A DNA stretch of 64,000 nucleotides from Streptomyces abyssomicinicus (GTDB lineage Bacteria > Actinomycetota > Actinomycetes > Streptomycetales > Streptomycetaceae). Shown here piece by piece: positions 1 to 8,280 of the stretch. A program made the translations under genes and the position numbers. The notes under the pieces are model-generated. The model was not told the origin of the DNA. It saw only the letters and a list, made by a program, of their open reading frames with translations, and ran no database searches. The stretch spans positions 1 through 64,000 of the forward strand of contig NZ_BBZI01000005.1 of NCBI RefSeq assembly GCF_008974245.1, read 5' to 3'. Positions within the stretch are counted from its first letter, which is position 1; each line of letters starts with the position of its first letter.

Positions 1-102
1 GCCCGACCTGCCGGGTGTCCGGACCGAACGCAAGACGCGCTGCCCACCCCGGTGGAGTCGGGCGGTAGGCATGAAGGGCGGGGATCTGCCCACTCGTCCC
101 CC

Positions 103-1857
103 ATGCCGAGGTCCAACGACGAGGTCGCCGCCCTGCTGCAGGAGTACGCGGACCTGATCGCGATCACCGGGGGCGACGCCTTCAAGGCACGCGTCTACGA
201 GAAGGCCGCCCGGGCGATCGGCGGGCACCACGCCGACGTCGCCACGCTCGACGTCAAGGGGCTCCAGGAGATCCCGGGGGTCGGGAAATCGATCGCCGAG
301 AAGGTCACCGAGTACTTCGGCACCGGCTCCGTCGCCGCGGTCGAGAAGCTGCGGGAGAGGATCCCGGACGGGGTGCGCCGGCTGACCGCCGTCCCCGGGC
401 TCGGCCCCAGGAAGGCGTACACCCTCCACCAGGAACTCGGCGTCTCCTCCGTCGACGGACTCCTCGACGCCGTCCGCGAGGAGCGGGTGCGCGACCTCAA
501 GGGCTTCGGGCCCAGGACCGAGGAGAACATCCGGCACGGCGTGGAACTGCTGCGGTCCTCCGGGGACCGGGTGCTGATCAGCACCGCACTGGACCTCGCC
601 GAGGAGGTGGTCGCCCGCCTGTCGGAGATCGAGGGCTGCCTGCGGTGCGCGTACGCGGGATCGCTGCGCCGGGGCAGGGAGACCATCGGCGACGTCGACG
701 TCCTAATCGCCGCCGAGGACTCCGAGCCGTTCATGCGGGCCTTCACCGCGCTGCCCGACGTCTCGGAGGTGACCGCCCGCGGCCCCGCGAAGACCTCGGT
801 GCGCACCGCCCGGGGTCTCGCCGTCGACCTCCGCGTGGTCCCGCCCGGCTCCTGGGGCGCGGCCCTGCTGTACTTCACCGGCTCCAAGGCGCACAACATC
901 CGGATCCGGGAGACGGCCGTGCACCGGAAGCTGAAACTCTCCGAGTACGGGCTGTTCGACGCCGAGAGCGGCGAGAAGATCGTCTCCGCGACCGAGGAGG
1001 AGGTCTACGCCCGGCTCGGCCTGCCCTGGATCCCGCCGCCGCTGCGGGAGGACCGCGGCGAGACCGAGGCCGCGCGCCGCGGTGAACTGCCCGACCTGGT
1101 CGAGGAGTCCGACCTGCGCGGCGACCTGCACACCCACACCGACCTCACCGACGGCCTCGCCCCGCTGGAACGGATGGCCGCCGAGGCCGCCAGGCTCGGC
1201 CACGCCTACTACGCGATCACCGACCACGCCCCCGACCTGTCCATGCAGCAGATGACCGAGGAGCGGATCCTGGCCCAGCGCGAGGAGGTCCGCGCCCTCG
1301 ACGGCGCGTTCGGCAGGCGGGGCAGGACCGGCAAGGGCGGCGGTATGCGGCTGCTGCACGGGGTCGAGCTGAACATCGGCCCCGACGGCGAGGTGGACTG
1401 GCCGGGGGAGTTCCTGGCCGGGTTCGACCTGTGCGTCGCCTCGATCCACTCGCACTTCCACCAGAGCCGCGAGGAACTCACCCGCCGGCTCGTCCGCGCC
1501 TGCGAGAACCCGTACGTCGACATCATCGGCCATCCCACCACCCGCATCCTCGGCAAGCGGCCCGGGATCGAGTTCGACCTCGACGAGGTGTCCGCCGCGT
1601 GCGCGCGCACCGGCACCGCCATGGAGATCAACGCCCACCCCAACCGCCTCGACCTGCGCGACGAGGACATCCTGCGGGCCAGGCGGCACGGGGTCAGGTT
1701 CGCGATCGACAGCGACTCCCACTCCGTTCCCGACCTGTCCCACCTGCGCTTCGGCGTCGGCACGGCCCGGCGCGGCTGGCTCACCGCCGACGAGGTGATC
1801 AACACCTGGCCGCTGCCGCGCCTGCGGCGCTTCCTGCACGGGAAGCACCGCGGCTGA
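103..1857 (+). CDS. polX: PolX-type DNA polymerase/3'-5' exonuclease (584 aa)
   Basis: Family X DNA polymerase fused to a PHP phosphoesterase, expected to act in gap filling during base excision or end repair. The N-terminal region has helix-hairpin-helix motifs (IPGVGKS near residue 58, VPGLGPRK near 97). The polymerase palm has GSLRRG at 187 followed by the metal-binding pair in GDVDVLI (D197, D199) and a third Asp in AVDLRV (D242). The PHP domain starts at about 341 with DLHTHTDLTDG and continues with further His/Asp motifs to the C-terminus. The ATG at 103 is preferred over the upstream in-frame GTG at 52 because the family N-terminus begins close to it and the 584-residue length fits; no strong ribosome binding site is visible for either. 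It stands alone, convergent with the broken LysE gene. Confidence 0.93.
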   Translation: MPRSNDEVAALLQEYADLIAITGGDAFKARVYEKAARAIGGHHADVATLDVKGLQEIPGVGKSIAEKVTEYFGTGSVAAVEKLRERIPDGVRRLTAVPGLGPRKAYTLHQELGVSSVDGLLDAVREERVRDLKGFGPRTEENIRHGVELLRSSGDRVLISTALDLAEEVVARLSEIEGCLRCAYAGSLRRGRETIGDVDVLIAAEDSEPFMRAFTALPDVSEVTARGPAKTSVRTARGLAVDLRVVPPGSWGAALLYFTGSKAHNIRIRETAVHRKLKLSEYGLFDAESGEKIVSATEEEVYARLGLPWIPPPLREDRGETEAARRGELPDLVEESDLRGDLHTHTDLTDGLAPLERMAAEAARLGHAYYAITDHAPDLSMQQMTEERILAQREEVRALDGAFGRRGRTGKGGGMRLLHGVELNIGPDGEVDWPGEFLAGFDLCVASIHSHFHQSREELTRRLVRACENPYVDIIGHPTTRILGKRPGIEFDLDEVSAACARTGTAMEINAHPNRLDLRDEDILRARRHGVRFAIDSDSHSVPDLSHLRFGVGTARRGWLTADEVINTWPLPRLRRFLHGKHRG

Positions 1858-1873
1858 GCACGGGCACGGCACC

Positions 1874-1890
1874 GGGGCGGCGGCCGCCCC
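1874..1890. terminator. Short GC hairpin after polX
   Basis: A 7-bp perfect GC stem (GGGGCGG/CCGCCCC, 3-nt loop) sits between the convergent polX and lysE-like genes. It has no U-tract, as is usual in Streptomyces, so its role as a bidirectional terminator is inferred. Confidence 0.4.
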
Positions 1891-1921
1891 GACCGCGGGC
1901 CGCGGGCAGCCCGGACACGGG

Positions 1922-1957
1922 CCGCGCAGACCGCTCACGCCGCGCAGACCGCTCACG
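1922..1957. repeat. Perfect 18-bp tandem duplication
   Basis: Two adjacent copies of CCGCGCAGACCGCTCACG (1922-1939 and 1940-1957). The second copy contains the stop codon of the LysE reading frame, so the duplication lies at the 3' end of that gene. Confidence 0.85.
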
Positions 1958-2611
1958 CCGCCACGGCGACGCCGGCGCCGATGGCGATGAAGAGCCAGCC
2001 GGTGGCCACCTCCCACCGGTGCCGGACCCCCCCGGGCGGGCCAGGAACACGCGCAGCCGCCCGGCGACGGCCACCAGCGCGAACCAGTAGGCGACGCCGA
2101 TCAGGACGTCCAGGGTGCCGAGGAGGAAGATCTGCCGCGTCACGGAGCCGCCGCCGTGGACGAACTGCGGCAGCACGCTCAGGAAGAACAGTGCCGCCTT
2201 GGGGTTGAGCACGTTGGTGACGAGGCCCTCGGCGAAGCCCTGCCGCCACCGGCCGCGGGCGGACTCCCGCTCGCCGGTGGCCGGCCGCGCCCCCGGCCGC
2301 CCGGAGCCGCCGGACGCCCGTCGCGCGGCGCGGCGGGCGGCCAGGAGCGCCCGGACGCCCAGGTGCACGAGGTAGGCCGCGCCCAGCAGCCGCACGGCGT
2401 CGAACACCGCCGGTGAGCGGGCGGCGACCACGGACAGCCCGACCGCGGCGGCGAGCATGTGCACGCAGAGCCCGGTCTGCGCGCCCAGCGCCGCGGCCCG
2501 CCCCCTCGCCGGATGCCCGGCCGCCGACCGGAGCACCACGAGGAAGTCCGGACCGGGGACCATGTACGCCACCAGCACCACACCGACGAAGCCCGCGAGG
2601 TCGACCGACAT
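1953..2611 (-). pseudogene. LysE/RhtB family amino-acid exporter, frameshifted near the C-terminus
   Basis: The N-terminal 190 or so residues read as a LysE translocator: MSVDLAGFVGV start, the family motif MVPGPDF near residue 18, LNPKAALFF in the middle and several hydrophobic helices. The original frame then runs into low-complexity Arg/Ser sequence and does not stop until 1799. The normal last helix (WEVATGWLFIAIGAG) is present in the adjacent frame and ends at the TGA at 1953. The shift lies at or near a run of seven C at about 2028-2034; one extra base would restore a protein of about 219 residues, the usual family length. The start ATG at 2611 is chosen from the family N-terminus. This may be a true mutation, a phase-variable tract or a sequencing error. 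Confidence 0.75.
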
Positions 2612-2705
2612 CCGCACCCGCCCTTCCGTGACCGCCCCGGGTACCCCCGGCCGGCGGGCCGAAGGCGCGGGATTCCGCCTCCGTGACATCCATGGCGAGA
2701 AAGGC

Positions 2706-2723
2706 TGTCGAAGCGCTTCGACA
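2706..2723. promoter_or_regulatory. LacI-family operator, copy 1 (perfect 18-bp palindrome)
   Basis: TGTCGAAGCGCTTCGACA is a perfect palindrome with the central CG typical of LacI-family sites. It lies between the lysE-like start (2611) and the lacI start (2826). The same core recurs at 2794, 17073 and 17255, so it probably binds the regulator encoded just downstream. Confidence 0.85.
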
Positions 2724-2793
2724 CCTATGGACACCCGGGCGTGGTGCAGTTACTGTCGACCCGATCTGACTCGCACAAATCGGCACAGCGCAC

Positions 2794-2810
2794 TGTCGAA
2801 GCGCTTCACA
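2794..2810. promoter_or_regulatory. LacI-family operator, copy 2 (imperfect)
   Basis: TGTCGAAGCGCTTCACA differs from the perfect palindrome in its right arm. It ends 15 bp before the lacI start codon, a position suited to autorepression. Confidence 0.75.
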
Positions 2811-2825
2811 ACCTTGGAGAGCTGG

Positions 2826-3839
2826 ATGGTCACCCTCGCTGAGGTTGCCCAGCACGCCGGAGTCTCGGCCAGCACGGTGAGCTACGTCCTCAGCGGCAAA
2901 CGGTCCATCTCGGCCACCACCCGGCAGCGCGTCGAGCAGAGCATCCGCGAGCTCGGCTACCACCCCAACGCCGGCGCCCGCGCCCTGGCCAGCAGCAGGT
3001 CCAACATCATCGCCCTGGTGATCCCGCTGCGCACCGACATGTACGTGCCGGTCATGATGGAGATCGCCATCGCGGTGGCCACCACCGCCCGCCTCCACGG
3101 CTACGACGTCCTGCTGCTCACCGGCGAGGAGGGCCCCGACGCGGTGCGCCGGGTGACCGGCAGCGGACTGGCCGACGCCATGATCCTCATGGACGTCGAA
3201 CTCGACGACGAGCGGCTCCCGTTGCTGCGTGAGGCCGACCAGCCGTCCGTGCTGATCGGCCTGCCCGCCGACACCACCGGCATGACCTGCGTCGACCTCG
3301 ACTTCACCGCGACCGGCGCGCTGTGCGTGGAGCACCTGGCGATGCTCGGGCACCGTGACATCGCGGTCATCGGCGAGGCGCCGGCCGTCTACGAGCGGCA
3401 CACCGGCTTCGCCGAGCGCACCCTCGACGGACTCCGCTCCCGCGCGCGGGCGCTGGGCGTCCGGGTCCTGCACCGCCCCTGCGAGGGGGGCTACGACGCC
3501 CTGACCGTCACCCTCGCCCGCGTCTTCGACGAACGCCCCGGCACCACCGGCTTCGTCGTGCAGAACGAGTCCGCCGTGGAACCGCTGCTCGCCCTGCTGC
3601 GCCAGCAGGGCAGGGCCGTCCCCGAGGACGTGTCGGTGGTCGCGGTCTGCCCCGACCAGGTCGCCGTCCAGGCGTCCGTGCGGCTCACCTCGGTGGCCAT
3701 CCCGGCGCAGGAGATGGGCCGGCGCGCCGTGGAACACCTCCTCACCAAGCTCGAGGGGCGTGGAAACGAAGACATCGTGCTGCTCGCGCCGGAACTGGTG
3801 GTCCGCGCGAGCACCGGGCCGGCGCCCGTGGCCCCCTGA
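2826..3839 (+). CDS. LacI-family transcriptional regulator of the glycan locus (337 aa)
   Basis: The N-terminal helix-turn-helix and hinge are typical: VTLAEVAQHAGVSASTVSYV at residues 2-21, followed by ISATTRQRV and the hinge segment PNAGARALAS. A periplasmic-binding-protein-like effector domain follows to the C-terminus. The open frame extends upstream to 2457, but the ATG at 2826 matches the family N-terminus and is preceded by GGAGAG. Four palindromes of LacI type lie in front of this gene, the sugar transporter operon and the GH3 gene, so it is probably the local repressor, released by a sugar or oligosaccharide from the substrate. GH31 follows 74 nt later in the same direction and is likely cotranscribed. 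Confidence 0.93.
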   Translation: MVTLAEVAQHAGVSASTVSYVLSGKRSISATTRQRVEQSIRELGYHPNAGARALASSRSNIIALVIPLRTDMYVPVMMEIAIAVATTARLHGYDVLLLTGEEGPDAVRRVTGSGLADAMILMDVELDDERLPLLREADQPSVLIGLPADTTGMTCVDLDFTATGALCVEHLAMLGHRDIAVIGEAPAVYERHTGFAERTLDGLRSRARALGVRVLHRPCEGGYDALTVTLARVFDERPGTTGFVVQNESAVEPLLALLRQQGRAVPEDVSVVAVCPDQVAVQASVRLTSVAIPAQEMGRRAVEHLLTKLEGRGNEDIVLLAPELVVRASTGPAPVAP

Positions 3840-3913
3840 GGCCGCCGGCCGGCCCCACGCTGCCCGGGGCATCCCGGTCGGCCCGTCGTCCGCACTCGTA
3901 AGGAGCACGCCAC

Positions 3914-5959
3914 GTGAACCAGCCGGTCGGAACACCTCCCGAGGTCGGCCTCGCCCAGTCCTCACCCACCGTCGGCGTCCTGCGGGAGCGCGACGGCGGC
4001 CTGGAGTGGAGCGGACGGCAGGAGACCGTCCGCGTCGAGCCCTGGGGCCCGGACGCGGTCCGGGTCCGGGCCAGGCTCGGCGGCCCCGTCCTCGACGGGC
4101 TGCCCGGAGCGCTGCTCGACACCGCGCCCGACGCCGCGGCCACGGTCAGGATCGGTGACGGCACCGCCACCCTGACGGTCGGCACGCTCACCGTCGAGGT
4201 CGACGCCCAGGGCATGCTGCGGTTCCTGCGCACGGACGACCGCGCGGAACTCCTCGCCGAGGAACGCGCCCACTTCTGGTGGCCGGGCCCCAGGCTCTAC
4301 ACGGCCGTGGGCAACGGACACCACCGCCTGGAGCAGCGCTTCGCCGCCTACGAGGACGAGAAGCTGTACGGCCTCGGCCAGCACCAGCACGGCAGGCTGG
4401 ACCAGAAGGGCCTGGTGATCGACCTGGTGCAGCGCAACGCCGAGGTGAGCATCCCCGTCCTGACCTCCAGCCGCGGCTACACGCTGCTGTGGAACAACCC
4501 GGCGATCGGCAGGGTGGAGCTCGCGGGCAACGGCACCCGCTGGGTGGCCGACTCCGCCCGGCAGATCGACTACTGGATCACCGCCGGCGCCCCGGCGGAC
4601 ACCCAGCGCGCCTACACCTCGGTCACCGGCCGCTCCCCGATGCTGCCCGCGTGGGCCGCCGGATTCTGGCAGTGCAAGCTGCGCTACCGCACCCAGGACG
4701 AACTGCTCGCCGTGGCCCGCGAGTACCGGCGCCGGGGCCTGCCGCTCGACGCGATCGTCTGCGACTTCTTCCACTGGACTCACCTCGGCGAGTGGAAGTT
4801 CGACCCGAAGGAGTGGCCCGAGCCGGCGGCCATGGTCCGCGAGCTGGAGGAACTCGGCGTCAAACTGGTCGTCTCGGTCTGGCCGTCGGTCTCGCCGCTG
4901 TCGGAGAACCATCCGGTGATGGAGCAGCGCGGATACTTCATCGGCACCCAGTACGGGCCGCTGGCGCACGCCGACTGGCCCGACAAGGAGGTCGCCTCGA
5001 CCGTCCAGGTCGCCTTCTACGACGCCACCAACCCCGAGGCACGGGAGTTCGTCTGGTCCCGGATCAAGGACAACTACCTGGAGCCCTACGGCATCACGGC
5101 GTTCTGGCTGGACGCCGGTGAACCGGAGCTCAAGCCGGGCTTCCCGGAGAACCTGCGCTACTGGGCGGGCCCCGGCCTGGAGGTCGGCAACCTGTACCCG
5201 CGGGAGAACGCCCGGGCCTTCCAGGAGGGGCTGCACGCGGCCGGCGAGAGCGAGGTGATCACGCTGAACCGGTCGGCGTGGGCGGGCAGCCAGCGGCACG
5301 GCGCGGCCCTGTGGTCCGGCGACATCGGCACCGACTTCGCGACGCTGCGCCGCCAGCTGGCCGCCGGCCTCAACACCGCGCTGTCCGGCATCCCCTGGTG
5401 GAACACGGACATCGGGGGCTTCCACGGCGGCGACCCGGACGACGAGGCCTACCGGGAGGTGCTGGTGCGCTGGTTCCAGTTCGGCGCGCTGTCGCCGCTG
5501 ATGCGGCTGCACGGCTACCGGGACCCGGGCATGCCGCTCGGCCCGGACATGACCGGCGGCCCCAACGAGGTGTGGTCGTACGGCGAGGAGGCCGGCGCCG
5601 TCCTGGAGAAGTACCTGCGGCTGCGCGAGCGGCTGAAGCCGTACGTCATGGAGGTCATGCGCGAGGCCCACGAGGAGGGGCTGCCGGTGATGCGGCCGCT
5701 GTTCCTGGAGTTCCCCGGGGACCCGGCGGCCTGGTCGGTGGACGACGCGTACCTCTTCGGCCACGACCTGCTGGTCGCCCCGGTGCTCGAGGCCGGGGCC
5801 ACGGCGCGGACGGTGCGCCTGCCCGCGGGCGCGCGCTGGACGGACGCGTGGACGGACGAGGAGTACGAGGGCGGCGCGGAGGTGACCGTCAAGGCGCCGC
5901 TGGACCGCATCCCGCTGTTCCTGCGCGACGGGGCGAGCCTGCCGGTCCGCGAGTCCTGA
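3914..5959 (+). CDS. Glycoside hydrolase family 31, probable alpha-xylosidase (681 aa)
   Basis: The protein has a beta-sandwich N-terminus and a GH31 TIM barrel starting near residue 245 (LPAWAAGFWQCKLRY). The catalytic nucleophile is D400 in FWLDAGEPE and the likely acid/base is D470 in WSGDIGTDF. It has no signal peptide, so it should act in the cytoplasm on imported oligosaccharides. Alpha-xylosidase specificity is inferred from the barrel motifs and from neighbours expected in xyloglucan use (GH12, GH42, GH95, GH3); alpha-glucosidase is the alternative. The GTG start is preceded by AAGGAG at about 3899. The gene follows lacI and ends at a strong hairpin. Confidence 0.88.
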   Translation: MNQPVGTPPEVGLAQSSPTVGVLRERDGGLEWSGRQETVRVEPWGPDAVRVRARLGGPVLDGLPGALLDTAPDAAATVRIGDGTATLTVGTLTVEVDAQGMLRFLRTDDRAELLAEERAHFWWPGPRLYTAVGNGHHRLEQRFAAYEDEKLYGLGQHQHGRLDQKGLVIDLVQRNAEVSIPVLTSSRGYTLLWNNPAIGRVELAGNGTRWVADSARQIDYWITAGAPADTQRAYTSVTGRSPMLPAWAAGFWQCKLRYRTQDELLAVAREYRRRGLPLDAIVCDFFHWTHLGEWKFDPKEWPEPAAMVRELEELGVKLVVSVWPSVSPLSENHPVMEQRGYFIGTQYGPLAHADWPDKEVASTVQVAFYDATNPEAREFVWSRIKDNYLEPYGITAFWLDAGEPELKPGFPENLRYWAGPGLEVGNLYPRENARAFQEGLHAAGESEVITLNRSAWAGSQRHGAALWSGDIGTDFATLRRQLAAGLNTALSGIPWWNTDIGGFHGGDPDDEAYREVLVRWFQFGALSPLMRLHGYRDPGMPLGPDMTGGPNEVWSYGEEAGAVLEKYLRLRERLKPYVMEVMREAHEEGLPVMRPLFLEFPGDPAAWSVDDAYLFGHDLLVAPVLEAGATARTVRLPAGARWTDAWTDEEYEGGAEVTVKAPLDRIPLFLRDGASLPVRES

Positions 5960-5968
5960 GGCCGGGAG

Positions 5969-5996
5969 GGGCCGCCCGCGCGGACGCGGGCGGCCC
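5969..5996. terminator. Bidirectional hairpin terminator
   Basis: A perfect 12-bp GC stem with a CGGA loop lies between the convergent stop codons of the GH31 gene (5959) and the monooxygenase gene (6009). Confidence 0.75.
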
Positions 5997-6008
5997 ACGC
6001 GCCGGCGG

Positions 6009-7235
6009 TCAGACCGCGGCGATGTCGACGGACTTCTCCTTGAACTGCCGGGCGGCAAGGGCCGTCATCACGCGCTTGCCGAGCGGACGGCTCACGAGCG
6101 ACTGCATGATCGTCCGAAGGGCCTTGTCCTTGCGGTTCTGCGGAACGAACATGGTCAGGCCCTGCGTACGGCCGCTGCGCTGCTGAGCGGCCATGAACGG
6201 GCTCAGCCTCTGCTGCCACTCGCGCAGCGCACGGGGGATGCCGTCGCCGTTGCGCTGCAGCAGGGTGCCCAGCAGGTCGGCACCGGCCAGGGCGGTGGAC
6301 GCGCCCATGCCGGAGTAGAGGGTCAGGCACCACGCGGAGTCGCCGAGCAGGACGACGCGGTCGGTGTGCCAACTCTCCATCTCCACCTGGTGGACGGAGT
6401 CGAAGAGGTGGTCGTCGGCCTGTTCGAACTGCTCCAGGAGGTGTTCCAGGACGGGCCCGGTGGGTTCGGGGCCGAAGGCCCGGCGCAGGGACTCGATGGG
6501 CGGGCGGCGGAACTGGGCGTCCTCGTCGTCGGTGCGGTAGCTGAACAGCAGGCCGGGATTGTGGTCGGTGAAGGGAAAGGTCCAGGCGGAGCGGCCCGGT
6601 TCGGCCAGGACGATCCCGTCGTGGGGCCGGAACCCGGGGACCGGCTCCTTGAGAATGGTGGCACCGATGATGTGGTTCAGCGGTCGCATGAACCGGGCGT
6701 CGGGGCCGAAGGCCAGGCGGCGCACGGTGGAACGCAGGCCGTCGGCGCCGACCACGAGATCGAACCGTTCGGTGGTCTCGGTGGTCTCTGTGGTCCCGGC
6801 GGCGGCGCCGCCCGTGGTGCGCAGCGTCACGTCCACGCCGTCGGGGGCCTCGTCGAGGGCCACCGGTGTCGTCGCGTAGCGGATCTCGGTCCGGGGCGCG
6901 ACGACGTCGTGGAGGGCGGCCTCGATGTCTCCTCGCAGGATCAGGCGCGGGTCGCCGGGCAGATCGCCGTACCCCAGGCCCGGACGGCGCTTGCCGGAGC
7001 GCTCCACGTCGTAGGTGATGCTGTCGGCGCCGGCCCGGTTGCCGATGGCGTCGAGGACTCCCATCCGCTGCGCGGTGGCACGGCCGGTCTCGAAGAGGCC
7101 GATGAAGTAGCCGGCCGGACGTCGCTGCTCGGCGCGTTCGACGATGACGGGTTCCCAGCCGATCTCGTGCAGGCGCATGGCGGTGGCGAGGCCGCCGATG
7201 CCCATGCCGACGATCAGGGCGCGGGGGGATCTCAT
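6009..7235 (-). CDS. FAD-dependent aromatic-ring-type monooxygenase (408 aa)
   Basis: A flavoprotein of the PHBH/TetX type. The Rossmann motif GMGIGGLATA starts at about residue 10, followed by the VIVERA strand end. The second FAD motif VVLLGDSAWCLTLYSGMG lies near 295, where the Gly-Asp contacts the flavin. There is no signal peptide or membrane segment. It is divergent from a TetR gene across a 190-bp region with two palindromes, a common arrangement for inducible detoxification or antibiotic-modifying enzymes. The substrate cannot be told from sequence. The gene and its regulator sit between the two halves of the glycan locus but have no evident part in sugar use. Confidence 0.88.
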   Translation of the reverse strand: MRSPRALIVGMGIGGLATAMRLHEIGWEPVIVERAEQRRPAGYFIGLFETGRATAQRMGVLDAIGNRAGADSITYDVERSGKRRPGLGYGDLPGDPRLILRGDIEAALHDVVAPRTEIRYATTPVALDEAPDGVDVTLRTTGGAAAGTTETTETTERFDLVVGADGLRSTVRRLAFGPDARFMRPLNHIIGATILKEPVPGFRPHDGIVLAEPGRSAWTFPFTDHNPGLLFSYRTDDEDAQFRRPPIESLRRAFGPEPTGPVLEHLLEQFEQADDHLFDSVHQVEMESWHTDRVVLLGDSAWCLTLYSGMGASTALAGADLLGTLLQRNGDGIPRALREWQQRLSPFMAAQQRSGRTQGLTMFVPQNRKDKALRTIMQSLVSRPLGKRVMTALAARQFKEKSVDIAAV

Positions 7236-7337
7236 GACGGGTCTGTCTCCTTCTGCTCTCCGATGCCCGCCGGGCGCGTCCCGGCAGGGCCGTGGGACCG
7301 AGGCAGGCGCTCATGACTCCCCCGGGCAGGGACCATC

Positions 7338-7360
7338 AAGTGGAGATCGGATCTCCACTT
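7338..7360. promoter_or_regulatory. TetR-type operator 1 (11-bp arms)
   Basis: A perfect inverted repeat with arms AAGTGGAGATC and GATCTCCACTT around one central base. It lies in the divergent promoter of the monooxygenase and TetR genes. Confidence 0.85.
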
Positions 7361-7385
7361 ACGGGTCCCACGCTAGCAGCTAATC

Positions 7386-7400
7386 GGAGATGACATCTCC
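7386..7400. promoter_or_regulatory. TetR-type operator 2 (7-bp arms)
   Basis: GGAGATGACATCTCC is a palindrome sharing the GGAGAT half-site with operator 1. It lies 24 bp before the TetR start codon and fits autoregulation. Confidence 0.8.
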
Positions 7401-7424
7401 ACTTGGCCGGGTAACCTGGATGCC

Positions 7425-8093
7425 ATGACCCGACAGGCGGCCTCCACCCCGTATCCGAAGAGCCCTCCGGAGCGCCCGCTGCGAGCGGACGCGGAACGCA
7501 ACAGGCAACGCCTCATCGCCGCCGCTCAGGAGGTCTTCGCCCAGCGTGGGCTCGACGTCACGCTCGACGACGTCGCCCGCCACGCGGGAGTCGGCGTCGG
7601 CACCGCCTACCGCCGCTTCGCCAACCGCGACGAACTGATCGACGCCGTGTTCGAGAGCACGCTGCAGCGCATGATCGGCCTGGCGGAACAAGCGCTCTCC
7701 CACGAAGACCCCTGGGAGGGGCTGGTGCAGATGTTCCTCGCCACCGGCCGGCACTTCGCCGACGACCGCGGTCTGCGCGAGATCCTGCTGGAGGGCACGG
7801 GCGCCAAGGACCGGTCGGCCGCGGCCCGGGAACGTCTCACACCCGCGGTCGGCGCCGTCATCGCACGGGCCCAGGAATCCGGCCGGCTGCGTGACGACAT
7901 CACCCCGACCGACGTCCCGCTCATCCAGCTCATGCTCGGGGCGGTCACCCAGCACAGCCGTGACGTCCGCCCCGAGCTGTGGACGCGCTACCTCACCCTC
8001 GTCCTGGACGGTCTGCGTCACGACCGGGCCCGGCCCACCCCGCTTCCCCAGCACGCCCTGGACCAGGATGAGTTCGACAGGGCCATGCGGTAG
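7425..8093 (+). CDS. TetR-family regulator divergent from the monooxygenase (222 aa)
   Basis: The DNA-binding domain occupies residues 25-72: RQRLIAAAQEVFAQRGLDV, then DDVARHAGVGVGTAYRRF as the recognition helix region. The C-terminal ligand domain is variable, as usual. It is transcribed away from the flavin monooxygenase with two GGAGAT palindromes between them, so it most likely represses that gene and itself. It ends convergent with the GH12 gene. Confidence 0.92.
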   Translation: MTRQAASTPYPKSPPERPLRADAERNRQRLIAAAQEVFAQRGLDVTLDDVARHAGVGVGTAYRRFANRDELIDAVFESTLQRMIGLAEQALSHEDPWEGLVQMFLATGRHFADDRGLREILLEGTGAKDRSAAARERLTPAVGAVIARAQESGRLRDDITPTDVPLIQLMLGAVTQHSRDVRPELWTRYLTLVLDGLRHDRARPTPLPQHALDQDEFDRAMR

Positions 8094-8120
8094 CCGTCAA
8101 CCCTGACCGGATCGGTCGCA

Positions 8121-8157
8121 GCCCGGACCGGACCGGTTGCCGCCCGGACCGGACCGG
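8121..8157. repeat. Direct repeat of GCCCGGACCGGACCGG
   Basis: Two copies (8121-8136, 8142-8157; 21-bp period) in the 187-bp gap between the convergent TetR and GH12 genes. The CCGG-rich units can fold and may act in termination, but no clear terminator is evident. Confidence 0.6.
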
Positions 8158-8280
8158 AGGCCGCCCCGGCTTCCTGCCCGCCGGCAACAGCGCCTCCGGC
8201 CCGGTCCGTCGCCCGCCCGTCAGACCTCCACGCTCCACGAGTGGCTCACGGCGGACCCTGATCCACTCATGAGGCGGACC

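Noticed and set aside
703-2016. Long minus-strand open frame opposite polX
   Set aside because: Its sequence is Gly/Val/Arg-rich low complexity with no domain, and it is antisense to a clear PolX gene. It is a GC-rich shadow frame.
2706-2723. CebR-type (cellobiose) operator
   Set aside because: CebR sites are TGGGAGCGCTCCCA; here the arms are GTCGAA, so a different LacI family member is indicated.
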